The notes under the pieces were generated by a model, which saw nothing but the letters and a program-made list of their open reading frames with translations, ran no database searches and was not told the DNA's origin. Positions 52,213 to 60,313 of a stretch of DNA of 64,000 nt are shown piece after piece; the first letter of the stretch is position 1; every line of letters starts with the position of its first letter. Source of the stretch: Streptomyces sp. (GTDB lineage: Bacteria > Actinomycetota > Actinomycetes > Streptomycetales > Streptomycetaceae); NCBI GenBank assembly GCA_013362785.1, contig JABFVM010000037.1, positions 1 through 64,000 of the forward strand. Reading direction: 5' to 3'. A program made the position numbers and the translations under genes.

Positions 52213-53196
52213 ATGACATGGCTGATCACCGGCGGAGCCGGCTACATCGGGGCACATGTGGCGCGGGCCATGACCGGGGCCGGGGAGCGGGTCCTCGTAC
52301 TGGACGATCTCTCGGCCGGGTATCCCGCGCGGCTTCCGGCGGACGTGCCGCTCGTCGAGGGTTCCGCGCTGGACGGCGGCCTGCTGAAGCGGGTGCTGGC
52401 CGAGCACGCGGTGTCGGGTGTGGTGCATCTCGCGGCGCGCAAGCAGGTCGGTGAGTCCGTGGCGCAGCCCACGCGCTACTACCGGGAGAACGTGGGCGGT
52501 CTCGCCACGCTGCTGGAGGCGGTCGCGGAGGCCGGGGTCGGGCGGTTCGTGTTCTCGTCGTCGGCCGCCGTCTACGGCAACCCGGATGTGGATCTCATCA
52601 CGGAGGACACCGCGTGCGCGCCGGTGAACCCGTACGGCGAGACCAAGCTCACCGGGGAGTGGCTGGTGCGGGCGGCGGGCCGGGCGCACGGTATCTCCAC
52701 CGTATGTCTGCGCTATTTCAACGTCGCGGGCGCCGCCGCGCCCGAGCTGGCCGACACGGGCGTCTTCAACATCGTCCCGATGGTCTTCGACCGGCTCACC
52801 CGCGACGAGGCCCCGCGGATCTTCGGCGACGACTATCCGACGCCGGACGGCACCTGCGTCCGTGACTACATCCATGTCGCCGACCTCGCCGAGGCACATC
52901 TCGCGGCGGCTCGGCGGCTGACCGCGGCGGACGCGAACGGCGACGCGGGCGGCGACCTGACGGTCAACATCGGTCGCGGCGAGGGCGTCTCCGTGCGCGA
53001 GCTGATCACGGTCATCGGTGAGGTCACCGGCGACCGGCGCCCCGCGGTCGTCGAGCCCCGGCGCCCCGGCGACGCCCCCCGCGCGGTCGCCTCGGCCGCG
53101 CTGGCCGCCGAGGAACTCGGCTGGACGGCTCGGCGCGGGGTACCCGAGATGGTCGAGTCGGCATGGCAGGGGTGGCTGCGGCACCGTCGGGCCTGA
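52213..53196 (+). CDS. UDP-glucose 4-epimerase-like SDR protein
   Basis: The 327-aa extended SDR has the NAD-binding TGGAGYIGAHVARAM, catalytic SSSAAVYG and YxxxK in NPYGETKLTGEWL, and LRYFNVAGA typical of GalE. It probably interconverts UDP-glucose and UDP-galactose. The ATG at 52213 begins at the Rossmann strand; the track ORF start at 51913 lies in the promoter region. It is divergent from the polyol-phosphate operon and may serve the same glycosylated product, but galactose metabolism is equally possible. A symmetric hairpin follows. Confidence 0.88.
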   Translation: MTWLITGGAGYIGAHVARAMTGAGERVLVLDDLSAGYPARLPADVPLVEGSALDGGLLKRVLAEHAVSGVVHLAARKQVGESVAQPTRYYRENVGGLATLLEAVAEAGVGRFVFSSSAAVYGNPDVDLITEDTACAPVNPYGETKLTGEWLVRAAGRAHGISTVCLRYFNVAGAAAPELADTGVFNIVPMVFDRLTRDEAPRIFGDDYPTPDGTCVRDYIHVADLAEAHLAAARRLTAADANGDAGGDLTVNIGRGEGVSVRELITVIGEVTGDRRPAVVEPRRPGDAPRAVASAALAAEELGWTARRGVPEMVESAWQGWLRHRRA

Positions 53197-53210
53197 TCAT
53201 CCGCAACGTC

Positions 53211-53239
53211 CTGACCTGCGTATCGTTTCCGCAGGTCAG
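53211..53239. terminator. Hairpin after the epimerase gene
   Basis: CTGACCTGCG and CGCAGGTCAG are perfect 10-bp arms around a 9-nt loop, starting 15 bp after the epimerase stop. There is no U-run; it is positioned as a terminator and immediately precedes the Zur-like box of the exporter gene. Confidence 0.65.
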
Positions 53240-53245
53240 GGCACA

Positions 53246-53260
53246 TGACAACGGTGTTCA
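53246..53260. promoter_or_regulatory. Zur-type box upstream of the zinc exporter
   Basis: TGACAACGGTGTTCA matches the actinobacterial Zur box (TGAAAACGGTTTTCA-like) at 13 of 15 positions and lies 94 bp before the CDF exporter start. In S. coelicolor Zur is reported to activate zitB at high zinc from an upstream site, which this arrangement would fit. Relation to this strain is inferred. Confidence 0.6.
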
Positions 53261-53353
53261 GTGCCGCGTTGCCCGATACCCCCCACCCGTAGTTCACTGT
53301 GATCCCGGACCGACATTCCGATCGTCTACGGACCGCAGAAGGGCGGCATTTCC

Positions 53354-54295
53354 ATGGGGGCTGGCCACGATCACGGCCATGCGCACGCGCACGCGCCGAC
53401 GACCGGCACGGCGGCGGCCGCGTACCGCGGGCGGCTACGGGTCGCGCTGTCGATCACTCTCGGCGTCATGGTGGTCCAGATCATCGGCGGTGTGGTCGCG
53501 GACTCGCTCGCCCTGATCGCCGACGCGGCGCACATGGCGACGGACGCGCTGGGCCTGGGCATGGCCCTGCTGGCGATCCACTTCGCGAACCGGCCGCCGA
53601 GCACGACGCGCACCTTCGGCTACGCCCGCGCGGAGATCCTCGCGGCCCTCGCCAACTGTCTGCTGCTGCTCGGTGTCGGCGGCTATGTGCTGTACGAGGC
53701 GATCCAGCGGTTCCTCACCCCCGCGGACACCGACGGCGGCCAGATGATCGTGTTCGGTGCGATCGGCCTGGTCGCGAACATGATCTCGCTGACGCTGCTG
53801 ATGCGCGGCCAGAAGGAGAGCCTGAACGTGCGCGGCGCCTTCCTGGAGGTGGCCGCGGACGCGCTGGGCTCGCTGGCGGTGCTGATCTCGGCGGCGGTGA
53901 TCCTGACCACCGGCTGGCAGGCCGCAGACCCGATCGCCTCGCTGGTCATCGGCCTGATGATCGTGCCGCGCACCTTCAAGCTGCTGCGCGAGACCCTCGA
54001 CGTACTGCTGGAGTCGGCGCCCAAGGACGTCGACATGGCGCAGGTGCGGGCCCACATACTCGCGCTGGACGGGGTCGAGGACATCCATGACCTGCACGCC
54101 TGGACGATCACGTCCGGGATGCCGGTGCTGTCGGCCCATGTGGTGGTGCGCTCCGACGTCCTGAACGCGATCGGCCACGAGAAGATGCTGCACGAGCTCC
54201 AGGGATGCCTGGGCGACCACTTCGACGTGGAGCACTGCACCTTCCAGCTGGAGCCGGTCGGGCACGCCGAGCACGAGGCCCGGCTCTGCCACTGA
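53354..54295 (+). CDS. CDF-family zinc exporter (ZitB-like)
   Basis: The 313-aa transporter has six membrane helices and a His-rich N-terminus (HDHGHAHAHA). Helix 2 carries the metal-site HMATD (H-x3-D) and helix 5 the VAADALGS segment. The cytoplasmic C-terminal domain (RAHILALDGVEDIHDLHAWT) is the CDF dimerisation fold. It exports zinc or similar divalent ions in exchange for protons. A Zur-like site and the name zitB in S. coelicolor (from memory) support zinc as substrate. Confidence 0.9.
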   Translation: MGAGHDHGHAHAHAPTTGTAAAAYRGRLRVALSITLGVMVVQIIGGVVADSLALIADAAHMATDALGLGMALLAIHFANRPPSTTRTFGYARAEILAALANCLLLLGVGGYVLYEAIQRFLTPADTDGGQMIVFGAIGLVANMISLTLLMRGQKESLNVRGAFLEVAADALGSLAVLISAAVILTTGWQAADPIASLVIGLMIVPRTFKLLRETLDVLLESAPKDVDMAQVRAHILALDGVEDIHDLHAWTITSGMPVLSAHVVVRSDVLNAIGHEKMLHELQGCLGDHFDVEHCTFQLEPVGHAEHEARLCH

Positions 54296-54508
54296 GGCCG
54301 AGAAGCGACTTCGGCACTGAAACAACCGTACGGTCCGATAAAACGTCAGTACGGGCGGAATGCAGCGATCCGGTGGTCGGTCGCGTCCTCATGCTCACAG
54401 CGCCCCCGCTGACGGTTCCGTGCCCGCCGCGCCGGGCACGATCAACTGCCGGGAGTGCCGGATTCGTACGGCACACTTGGGGCGCGAAGACCGATGCGAA
54501 GGATGGGT

Positions 54509-55102
54509 ATGCCGATCACACCTGCGACCGCGACGCACAGTCCGTCGAACGGCGCCGCAGACGCGATTTTGCTGGAACTGGTCGACGAGAACGGTGTGAC
54601 GATCGGCACCGCGGAGAAGCTCGCCGCCCATCAGCCGCCGGGACAGCTGCACCGCGCGTTCTCCGTGTTCCTCTTCGACGAGCACGGCCGGCTGCTGCTC
54701 CAGCAGCGGGCGCTCGGCAAGTACCACTCCCCCGGCGTGTGGTCCAACACCTGCTGCGGACATCCCTACCCCGGTGAGGCCCCCTTCGCGGCCGCGGCCC
54801 GGCGTACCCACGAGGAGCTCGGCGTCTCCCCGTCGCTGCTCGCCGAGGCGGGCACCGTCCGCTACAACCACCCGGACCCGGACTCGGGCCTGGTGGAGCA
54901 GGAGTACAACCACCTCTTCGTCGGCCTGGTCCAGTCCCGGCCCCGGCCGGACACGGAGGAGGTCGGCGACACCGCCTTCGTGACCTCGGCCGAACTGACC
55001 GAGCGCCACGCCAAGGACACCTTCTCGTCCTGGTTCATGACCGTGCTCGACGCGGCCCGCCCCGCGATCAGGGAACTGACGGGCCCGTCGGCCGGCTGGT
55101 GA
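54509..55102 (+). CDS. idi: Isopentenyl-diphosphate delta-isomerase (type 1)
   Basis: The ATG at 54509 with GAAGGA upstream gives 197 aa. The Nudix-like type 1 IDI pattern is visible: HRAFSVFLFD, the catalytic Cys in NTCCGHPYPGE, and the catalytic Glu in EYNHLFVG. It interconverts IPP and DMAPP, balancing the pools for prenyl chain synthesis. It is near but not part of the hopanoid operon. The longer track start adds residues from the promoter region. Confidence 0.94.
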   Translation: MPITPATATHSPSNGAADAILLELVDENGVTIGTAEKLAAHQPPGQLHRAFSVFLFDEHGRLLLQQRALGKYHSPGVWSNTCCGHPYPGEAPFAAAARRTHEELGVSPSLLAEAGTVRYNHPDPDSGLVEQEYNHLFVGLVQSRPRPDTEEVGDTAFVTSAELTERHAKDTFSSWFMTVLDAARPAIRELTGPSAGW

Positions 55103-55124
55103 GGGGCGCTCCTGAGCCCTGGAC

Positions 55125-55634
55125 CTAGGGCACGCCCACGGGCTTGAGCGGGACGGCGGCCCAGATCACCTTGCCGCCGCTCGCCGTGTGCTCGACGTCG
55201 CAGACGCCGCCCGCCTCCCGCGTGACCTCGCGCACCAGGAGCAGGCCGCGGCCGCCGGTCTGGCCGTGGTCCGCCTCCAGGGCGGTCGGGCGGTAGGGGT
55301 GGTTGTCCTCCACCGACACCCGCAGCCACTCGGCTCCGACGGCGACCTCCACGGCGAGCATCGGCGACAGCAGCGCCGCATGCCGTACGGCGTTCGTGAC
55401 CAGCTCCGAAACGATCAGCAGCAGTCCTTGGACGAGGTCGTCCGAGACCGGCACGCCCTGGCGGTACAGCAGGTCCCGGACGGCGTGCCGCGCCTGCGGG
55501 ACCGAGGCTTCGACGGCGGGAGCGGTGAACCGCCAGACGCCTTCGTAAGGCAGTGGATTCGGCGGCCGCTGACCGAGGGGCTCGTCCGCGTCGCCTGCTG
55601 GGCGTGGACCGGCCCCGCGCCCATGGTTCTCCAT
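55125..55634 (-). CDS. ATP-binding anti-sigma-factor-like protein (HATPase_c)
   Basis: The ATG at 55634 gives 169 aa; an upstream in-frame GTG cannot be excluded. The domain is the RsbW/SpoIIAB-like HATPase: N-box VSELVTNAVRHAA, G1-like VEDNHPYRP and a G2-like GGRGLLLVREV. Proteins of this kind in Streptomyces are numerous and bind sigma factors or act as switch kinases. No anti-sigma antagonist or sigma factor is adjacent, so the target is unknown. The gene appears monocistronic. Confidence 0.85.
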   Translation of the reverse strand: MENHGRGAGPRPAGDADEPLGQRPPNPLPYEGVWRFTAPAVEASVPQARHAVRDLLYRQGVPVSDDLVQGLLLIVSELVTNAVRHAALLSPMLAVEVAVGAEWLRVSVEDNHPYRPTALEADHGQTGGRGLLLVREVTREAGGVCDVEHTASGGKVIWAAVPLKPVGVP

Positions 55635-55808
55635 CGTCCGGTCGCCACCCTCGCGCTCGATTGTCACCACATGTCGAGTGTTGGTAACGCGCACGTCCGG
55701 ACCGTAGAACTGAACACAAGTCAGCAGGTATCGAGCGTTTCTGATCGTTGACGTATGACGGCGTCAGGTGGGGGACCGCTCCTGTCGCGCTGGTGCCGAC
55801 TTGGCGAA

Positions 55809-56435
55809 CTATTCGGGTTGTACGGGTTTGCCGCCGCTGTCGCCCGGTTCCTTCTGCCTGTCCCCTTCGGGGGGCATTTGCTCGGTGACCATGCTGACGA
55901 CCCGGCGCCCGCCGAAGCCGGTCGCGAGCAGGCCGAGTCCGTCGAAGAGCAGGGCGAGGGAGAAGAGGGTTCCGATGACGTATCTGCTGCTGGGCCAGGA
56001 ACTCAGCACCAGGATGCCCAGGAGCAGGTCGAAGGCGCCCTGCAGCAGGGTCCAGCCGAACTGCGGACCGCGTACCACCAGGCTGCCGACCAGCCGGAAC
56101 AGCCCGCCCGTCAGGAACAGCAGGGCGGCGAACATGGCCAGCGCCTCGGCCGCCGCCTCCGGTCTGCGAATCACCACCACACCGGCCGCGATGTTCAGCG
56201 CCGCGACCGCCACACCGAGCCAGAAGAAGTTGCTGCCGCGCGCCTGAACCGCGTGCAGCAGGCCGACGATGCCGCCGATCAGCAGCAGCCAGCCGAACAG
56301 AAGCATCGAGGTGAGCGTGGCGAAGCCGGTGTAGAGAAGACCGACGACTCCCGCGACCACCAGGATCACGCCCAGCGCCGCCAGCCAGCCGAAGCCGCGA
56401 CTCAGCTTGGCGGTCTCGCCCTTGTCTCCCCGCAT
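55809..56435 (-). CDS. HdeD family (DUF308) membrane protein
   Basis: The 208-aa protein consists of six short membrane helices in pairs (LAALGVILVVAGVVGLLYTG, LFGWLLLIGGIVGLLHAV, and more), the repeated pattern of HdeD/DUF308. It is related to E. coli HdeD, linked to acid resistance, but bacterial functions vary. The C-terminus is charged and cytoplasmic. The ATG at 56435 has GGAGG eight bases upstream and diverges from the enoyl-CoA hydratase at 56505. Confidence 0.85.
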   Translation of the reverse strand: MRGDKGETAKLSRGFGWLAALGVILVVAGVVGLLYTGFATLTSMLLFGWLLLIGGIVGLLHAVQARGSNFFWLGVAVAALNIAAGVVVIRRPEAAAEALAMFAALLFLTGGLFRLVGSLVVRGPQFGWTLLQGAFDLLLGILVLSSWPSSRYVIGTLFSLALLFDGLGLLATGFGGRRVVSMVTEQMPPEGDRQKEPGDSGGKPVQPE

Positions 56436-56504
56436 CCGGGGCCTCCTAGCGCTGCGGACCCCTTCTTGATCGTACGGTCATGCGGTGCGGCTAGCATCCG
56501 ACGC

Positions 56505-57254
56505 ATGGAGCCCCAGCTGCAGCACAGCGTCACCGACTCGGTCGCCACCGTCGTCATCCACCATCCGGCCAAGCGCAACGCGATGACGGCCGCGATGTGG
56601 CGGGCGCTGCCGCCGCTGCTCGACACGCTGGCCGCCGATCCTGCCGTGCGGGCGCTGGTGCTGACCGGTGAGGGCGGGACGTTCTGCGCGGGCGCCGACA
56701 TCTCCACGCTGCGGGGGTCGCCGCAGGAGGCACAGTCGCTGGCCGTGGCCGCCGAGGAGGCGCTGGCCGCCTTTCCGAAGCCGACGCTGGCGGCGATCCG
56801 GGGGCACTGTGTGGGCGGCGGGTCGCAGCTGGCGGCGGCCTGCGATCTGCGGTTCGCCGAGGAGGGGTCGCTGTTCGGGGTGACGCCGGCCAAGCTCGGG
56901 ATCGTGTATCCGGCGTCGTCCACCCGTCGGCTGGTGTCGCTGGTGGGGCCGGCCGCCGCCAAGTACCTGCTGTTCTCGGGCGAGTTGATCGACGCGGCGC
57001 GGGCACTGCGTACGGGTCTGGTGGACGAGGTGCTGCCGGAGGGCGAACTCGGCAAGCGGGCCGTGGAGTTCACCCGGATCCTGGTGTCGCGCTCACAGCT
57101 GACCCAGGCCGCGGCGAAGGAGTTCGCGAACGGGCGCACCGACCGGGACGAGCACTGGGCGGAGCAGGCCCGCGGCAGCGGCGACACCGCGGAGGGCGTC
57201 GCCGCGTTCCTGGAGCGCAGGCGGCCCCACTTCACCTGGACTACGTCAGGCTGA
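56505..57254 (+). CDS. Enoyl-CoA hydratase/isomerase family protein
   Basis: The 249-aa crotonase-fold protein shows HHPAKRNAMTAAMWRAL, the oxyanion-hole segments TFCAGADISTLRG and HCVGGGSQLAAACDLRFA, and SLFGVTPAKLGIVYP, where the usual catalytic Glu in the E-x-G-L-x-P-type pattern is replaced by Lys/Gly-type residues. It may be a hydratase or an isomerase of acyl-CoA. The stop region overlaps the DJ-1 gene by 14 bp in convergent orientation. Confidence 0.88.
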   Translation: MEPQLQHSVTDSVATVVIHHPAKRNAMTAAMWRALPPLLDTLAADPAVRALVLTGEGGTFCAGADISTLRGSPQEAQSLAVAAEEALAAFPKPTLAAIRGHCVGGGSQLAAACDLRFAEEGSLFGVTPAKLGIVYPASSTRRLVSLVGPAAAKYLLFSGELIDAARALRTGLVDEVLPEGELGKRAVEFTRILVSRSQLTQAAAKEFANGRTDRDEHWAEQARGSGDTAEGVAAFLERRRPHFTWTTSG

Positions 57255-57876
57255 AGCGGCTGTTGGTGCGGAACTCCTCCACGAGATGGGCGGGTGCCTT
57301 CTGCGGGGAGCCCGCGTCGTAGGGCGGCTGCGGGTCGTACTCGGTCAACAGCTGTACGGCCTGGGCGTGTTCGTCACCGGCGATCTTCCCGACCAGGGTC
57401 AGGCCCATGTCGATGCCCGCGGAGACACCGGCCGCGGTGAGGTACTTGCCGTCGGACACCACGCGCTCCCCCGTGGGCTCGGCGCCGTACGGCGGCAGGT
57501 AGTCGAGGGTGAGCCAGTGGGAGGTGGCGCGGCGGCCCTGCAGCAGGCCCGCGGCGGCGAGGATCAGCGAGCCCGAGCAGACGGAGGTCGTCCAGGTGCT
57601 GGTGGAGTCGGCGGTCCTGAGCCACTCCAGGAGGGTGTCGTTCTCGATCTCGGCGGGGGTTCCGGAGCCGCCCGGCACCACGACGACATCGGGGTGCGGC
57701 ACCTCGGCCAGGGTCTTGTCCGCCGTGATGGCGAGGAACCCGGTGTCGGCGCGCACGGGTCCGGCCTGCACGGCGACGAAGTCGACCCGCGCGTCCGGGA
57801 TACGGCTCAGGACCTCGTAGGGCCCGATGATGTCGAGGGCGGTGAAGCGGTCGTACAGGACCATCGCGATCTGCAT
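57241..57876 (-). CDS. DJ-1/PfpI family protein
   Basis: The 211-aa protein is of the DJ-1/PfpI group: MQIAMVLYDRFTALDIIGPY, VVVVPGGSGTPAEI, and the nucleophile Cys in TSVCSGSLILAAAGLL. Such proteins include isonitrile hydratases and putative amidases; the catalytic residue pattern matches the isonitrile-hydratase-like subgroup. The ATG at 57876 has GGGAA upstream. The AraC-DJ-1 gene upstream on the same strand may regulate it. The 842-aa ORF in the track is a chimera over the whole region and is not real. Confidence 0.88.
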   Translation of the reverse strand: MQIAMVLYDRFTALDIIGPYEVLSRIPDARVDFVAVQAGPVRADTGFLAITADKTLAEVPHPDVVVVPGGSGTPAEIENDTLLEWLRTADSTSTWTTSVCSGSLILAAAGLLQGRRATSHWLTLDYLPPYGAEPTGERVVSDGKYLTAAGVSAGIDMGLTLVGKIAGDEHAQAVQLLTEYDPQPPYDAGSPQKAPAHLVEEFRTNSRFSLT

Positions 57877-57929
57877 GGAGTTCCCTTTCCGGGGGGCTTC
57901 GGCTGTGCTTCGGCCGGGCTTGGGCCGGC

Positions 57930-58889
57930 TCACTGGACGGTCGTGGGGCGGAACCGGCGGCGGTACTCGGCCGGGGCCGTCCCGAGGCTCTTGACGAAGG
58001 CGCGCCGCATGGCTTCGGGGGTCCCGTAACCGCAGGCGCGGGAGATCTCCTCGACGCCGTCGTGGGTGTCCTCCAGAAGGCGGCGGGCGTGTTCGAGGCG
58101 GACCCGGTCGACGTACCGGCCGGGGGTCATGCCGGTCTCGCTCTGGAAGGCGCGGGCGAAGTGACGCGGCGAGAGGGTCGCGCGGGCGGCCAGTGACTCG
58201 ACCGTCAGATCGTCGTCGGGGTGCTCGGTGATCCAGCGCTGGACCTCCCTCAGAGGCTCGCGCTGCGCGGTCTGGGCGGCCAGCTGGGCGCTGAACTGGG
58301 CCTGGTTTCCGGGTCGGCGCAGGAAGACGACCAGGTGGCGGGCCAGGTTGAGGGCCACGTCGCGGCCGAGGTCCTCCTCGACCAGGGCGAGGGCGAGGTC
58401 GATGCCCGAGGTCACGCCGGCGGAGGTGGCGACATGGCCGTCGCGCACGAAGATGGGGTCCGGGTCGACCTCGACGGCCGGGTGGTCGCGGGCGAGCTTG
58501 TCGCAGTACGCCCAGTGGGTCGTGGCCCGGCGTCCGTCCAGCAGGCCCGCGGCGGCGAGCAGGATCGCGCCGGTGCAGACGGAGACCAGGCGCTCGGCCC
58601 GGGGGCCGTGCTCGCGCAGCCAGTCGGTGAGGGCCGGATCGGGGTTGCGAGTGCCGTTGCCGCCCGGGACGACGAGGGTGTGCGGGTCCTGGGTGTCGGT
58701 GAGGGACAGGTCCGGTACGAGGGTCAGGCCGCTGGAGGCGCGTACGGCAGCGCCGTCCAGGGTGGCCGTACGGATCCGATACGTGCCCGGAGTGTGCTTC
58801 TCGGCCCCCGCGAAGACCTCCAGCGGCCCGGTGACATCGAGGCTCTGCACATCGTCGAGGAGAACGAAGAGAACGGTTCGCTGCGCCAT
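57930..58889 (-). CDS. GlxA-like transcriptional regulator (DJ-1/PfpI + AraC)
   Basis: The 319-aa protein has an N-terminal DJ-1/PfpI domain (TVLFVLLDDVQSLDVTGPLE, VVPGGNGT, SVCTGAILLAAAGLL) and a C-terminal AraC HTH domain from about residue 220 (LSPRHFARAFQSETGMTPGR). This architecture is typical of GlxA-type regulators, where the first domain senses a ligand. The ATG at 58889 is the family start; the longer ORF of the track is antisense to the region to the right. It lies 53 bp upstream of the related PfpI gene. Confidence 0.93.
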   Translation of the reverse strand: MAQRTVLFVLLDDVQSLDVTGPLEVFAGAEKHTPGTYRIRTATLDGAAVRASSGLTLVPDLSLTDTQDPHTLVVPGGNGTRNPDPALTDWLREHGPRAERLVSVCTGAILLAAAGLLDGRRATTHWAYCDKLARDHPAVEVDPDPIFVRDGHVATSAGVTSGIDLALALVEEDLGRDVALNLARHLVVFLRRPGNQAQFSAQLAAQTAQREPLREVQRWITEHPDDDLTVESLAARATLSPRHFARAFQSETGMTPGRYVDRVRLEHARRLLEDTHDGVEEISRACGYGTPEAMRRAFVKSLGTAPAEYRRRFRPTTVQ

Positions 58890-59004
58890 GCCCTCGATTC
58901 TTCGGGGCGGGGACGGGTGGCCGCAATGACGAGCTTCCCACCTTTTCTGCCATGGGCTCGCGCGCACGGGAGCGGCGTACCAAGCGGTTGGTAACCTGCC
59001 GGAC

Positions 59005-59874
59005 ATGACTACTGCCGTTCTCGAACCCCGTGCCGGGCGCCGCTGCCACAACGTGCTCAACTCCCTGCACGCGACGTCGTACTTCGCTCCCGAGCTGGGC
59101 AAGGAATGTGGCGCCATCGGGATCACGCACCCCAGGGCCGTCAACTTCGCGGTGCGGGCGGCCGCGCTGGGGGCGGTGGGTGCCGGGGCGGTGACGGCGA
59201 CGTTCTACAACTACAAGTACGAATTGGTGGCGCGGCACGTCCCCGCGGTCTGGGCCGTCGCCTCGCCCGAGGAAGTGCTGGCGGCACGCACGCGTGCGGC
59301 CGACGGGGCGTTGCGGCGGTTGCTCGGTGCGGAGGCGGTGGCGTCGGCGGAGATGGGCGAGGCCGCGCGACTGGCGCTGCGGGCGGCCGAGGGGTGTTCG
59401 CGCAGTGCTCGGCCGTTGTACTCGGCGCACGCGGATCTGCCGGTGCCCGAGGAGCCGCATCTGGCGTACTTCCATGCCGCCACGTTGCTGCGTGAGCACC
59501 GGGGCGATGGGCATCTGGCCGTGTTGATGGCGGCCGGGCTCGATGGGCTGGAGGCCGTGGTGACGCATACGGCGACCGGCAAGGGCATGGCGCCGAAGTG
59601 GGTGTTCACCACGCGTGGCTGGGCTCAGGAGGACTGGGATGCGGCGTGTGGGCGGTTGCGTGAGCGGGGGCTGCTGGACGGGGCGGGGGATTTGACGCCG
59701 GCGGGTGTTGCGCTGCGTGAGGAGATCGAGGCCGAGACGGATCGTCTGGATCGGGGGCCGTATGCGCACCTCGGAGTGGACGGGGTTGCTCGGCTGACTG
59801 AGCTGGGTGCGGGGTTCGCTCGGGCCGTGGTGGGGGCTGGGGCGTTTCCGGTGGATCTGCTCGGCCGGGGGTGA
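59005..59874 (+). CDS. SCO6745-family protein
   Basis: The 289-aa protein matches the SCO6745 family: N-terminal RRCHNVLNSLHATSYFAPEL, FYNYKYELVARHVPAVW, AYFHAATLLREHRGDGH and the C-terminal GWAQEDWDAACGRLRERGLL of winged-helix appearance. Members are common in actinomycetes; the fold has been compared to MarR-like helical bundles but no function is established. The ATG at 59005 is preceded by a purine-poor spacer. Codon use becomes slightly less GC-rich toward the end. Confidence 0.88.
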   Translation: MTTAVLEPRAGRRCHNVLNSLHATSYFAPELGKECGAIGITHPRAVNFAVRAAALGAVGAGAVTATFYNYKYELVARHVPAVWAVASPEEVLAARTRAADGALRRLLGAEAVASAEMGEAARLALRAAEGCSRSARPLYSAHADLPVPEEPHLAYFHAATLLREHRGDGHLAVLMAAGLDGLEAVVTHTATGKGMAPKWVFTTRGWAQEDWDAACGRLRERGLLDGAGDLTPAGVALREEIEAETDRLDRGPYAHLGVDGVARLTELGAGFARAVVGAGAFPVDLLGRG

Positions 59875-59911
59875 GCTGTCGTCCCCAGACCCCCGCTCCG
59901 GCCCCTAAAGG

Positions 59912-60000
59912 GCCTTGTCCTCAAACGCCGGACGGGCTGAAAGAAAAGACCGGACGGTCTGAATGGAGAGACCGGACCGGCTGAAAGACCCGTCCGGCAT
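59912..60000. repeat. Streptomyces intergenic repeat with three ~22-bp degenerate direct repeats
   Basis: The element CCTCAAACGCCGGACGGGCT (plus strand) is followed by three imperfect 22-bp units starting GGACGG or GGACCG and containing CTGAA. I recall this motif, read on the other strand as CCGTCCGGCGTTTGAGGACAAGG-like, as a widespread Streptomyces intergenic repeat. It lies after the SCO6745-family gene and may act in transcription termination or RNA stability. Confidence 0.65.
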
Positions 60001-60078
60001 TTGCTCTGCTTGGCCTGCCCAAGGTGCGGTACCCGGTCCTCAGTCGGTCATCGTGACGGTTGAGGAGAGGTGAATCGC

Positions 60079-60210
60079 GTGTTCCGTGCAATCGCAGATG
60101 TGTTGCGGCAGATCGGCGGCGCCATAGCCACCGTGGTGACGTTGCCGTTCCGGGCTCTCGCCCGGCTCTTCGGCGGGGCCTCGGGAAGCACTCGCAGCCG
60201 CCGGGCCTGA
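60079..60210 (+). CDS. LPFR-motif small protein
   Basis: A 43-aa ORF starting with GTG at 60079 (VFRAIADVLRQIGGAIATVV then TLPFRALARLFGG) has AGGAGAGG upstream. The amphipathic hydrophobic helix and the LPFR motif match small proteins of unknown function widely conserved in Streptomyces. It is too short for the ORF track. It may associate with membranes. It is followed 103 bp later by tex. Confidence 0.75.
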   Translation: MFRAIADVLRQIGGAIATVVTLPFRALARLFGGASGSTRSRRA

Positions 60211-60313
60211 TTTCGTTCCCCCGCGACGGGCCGGGTTGGTGCCCTGATCCCCGGTTGTCGGTGTCACCTGCCACAATTGCCGCGCAACCTCAGTGAAAAG
60301 GCGGGACGGGATC

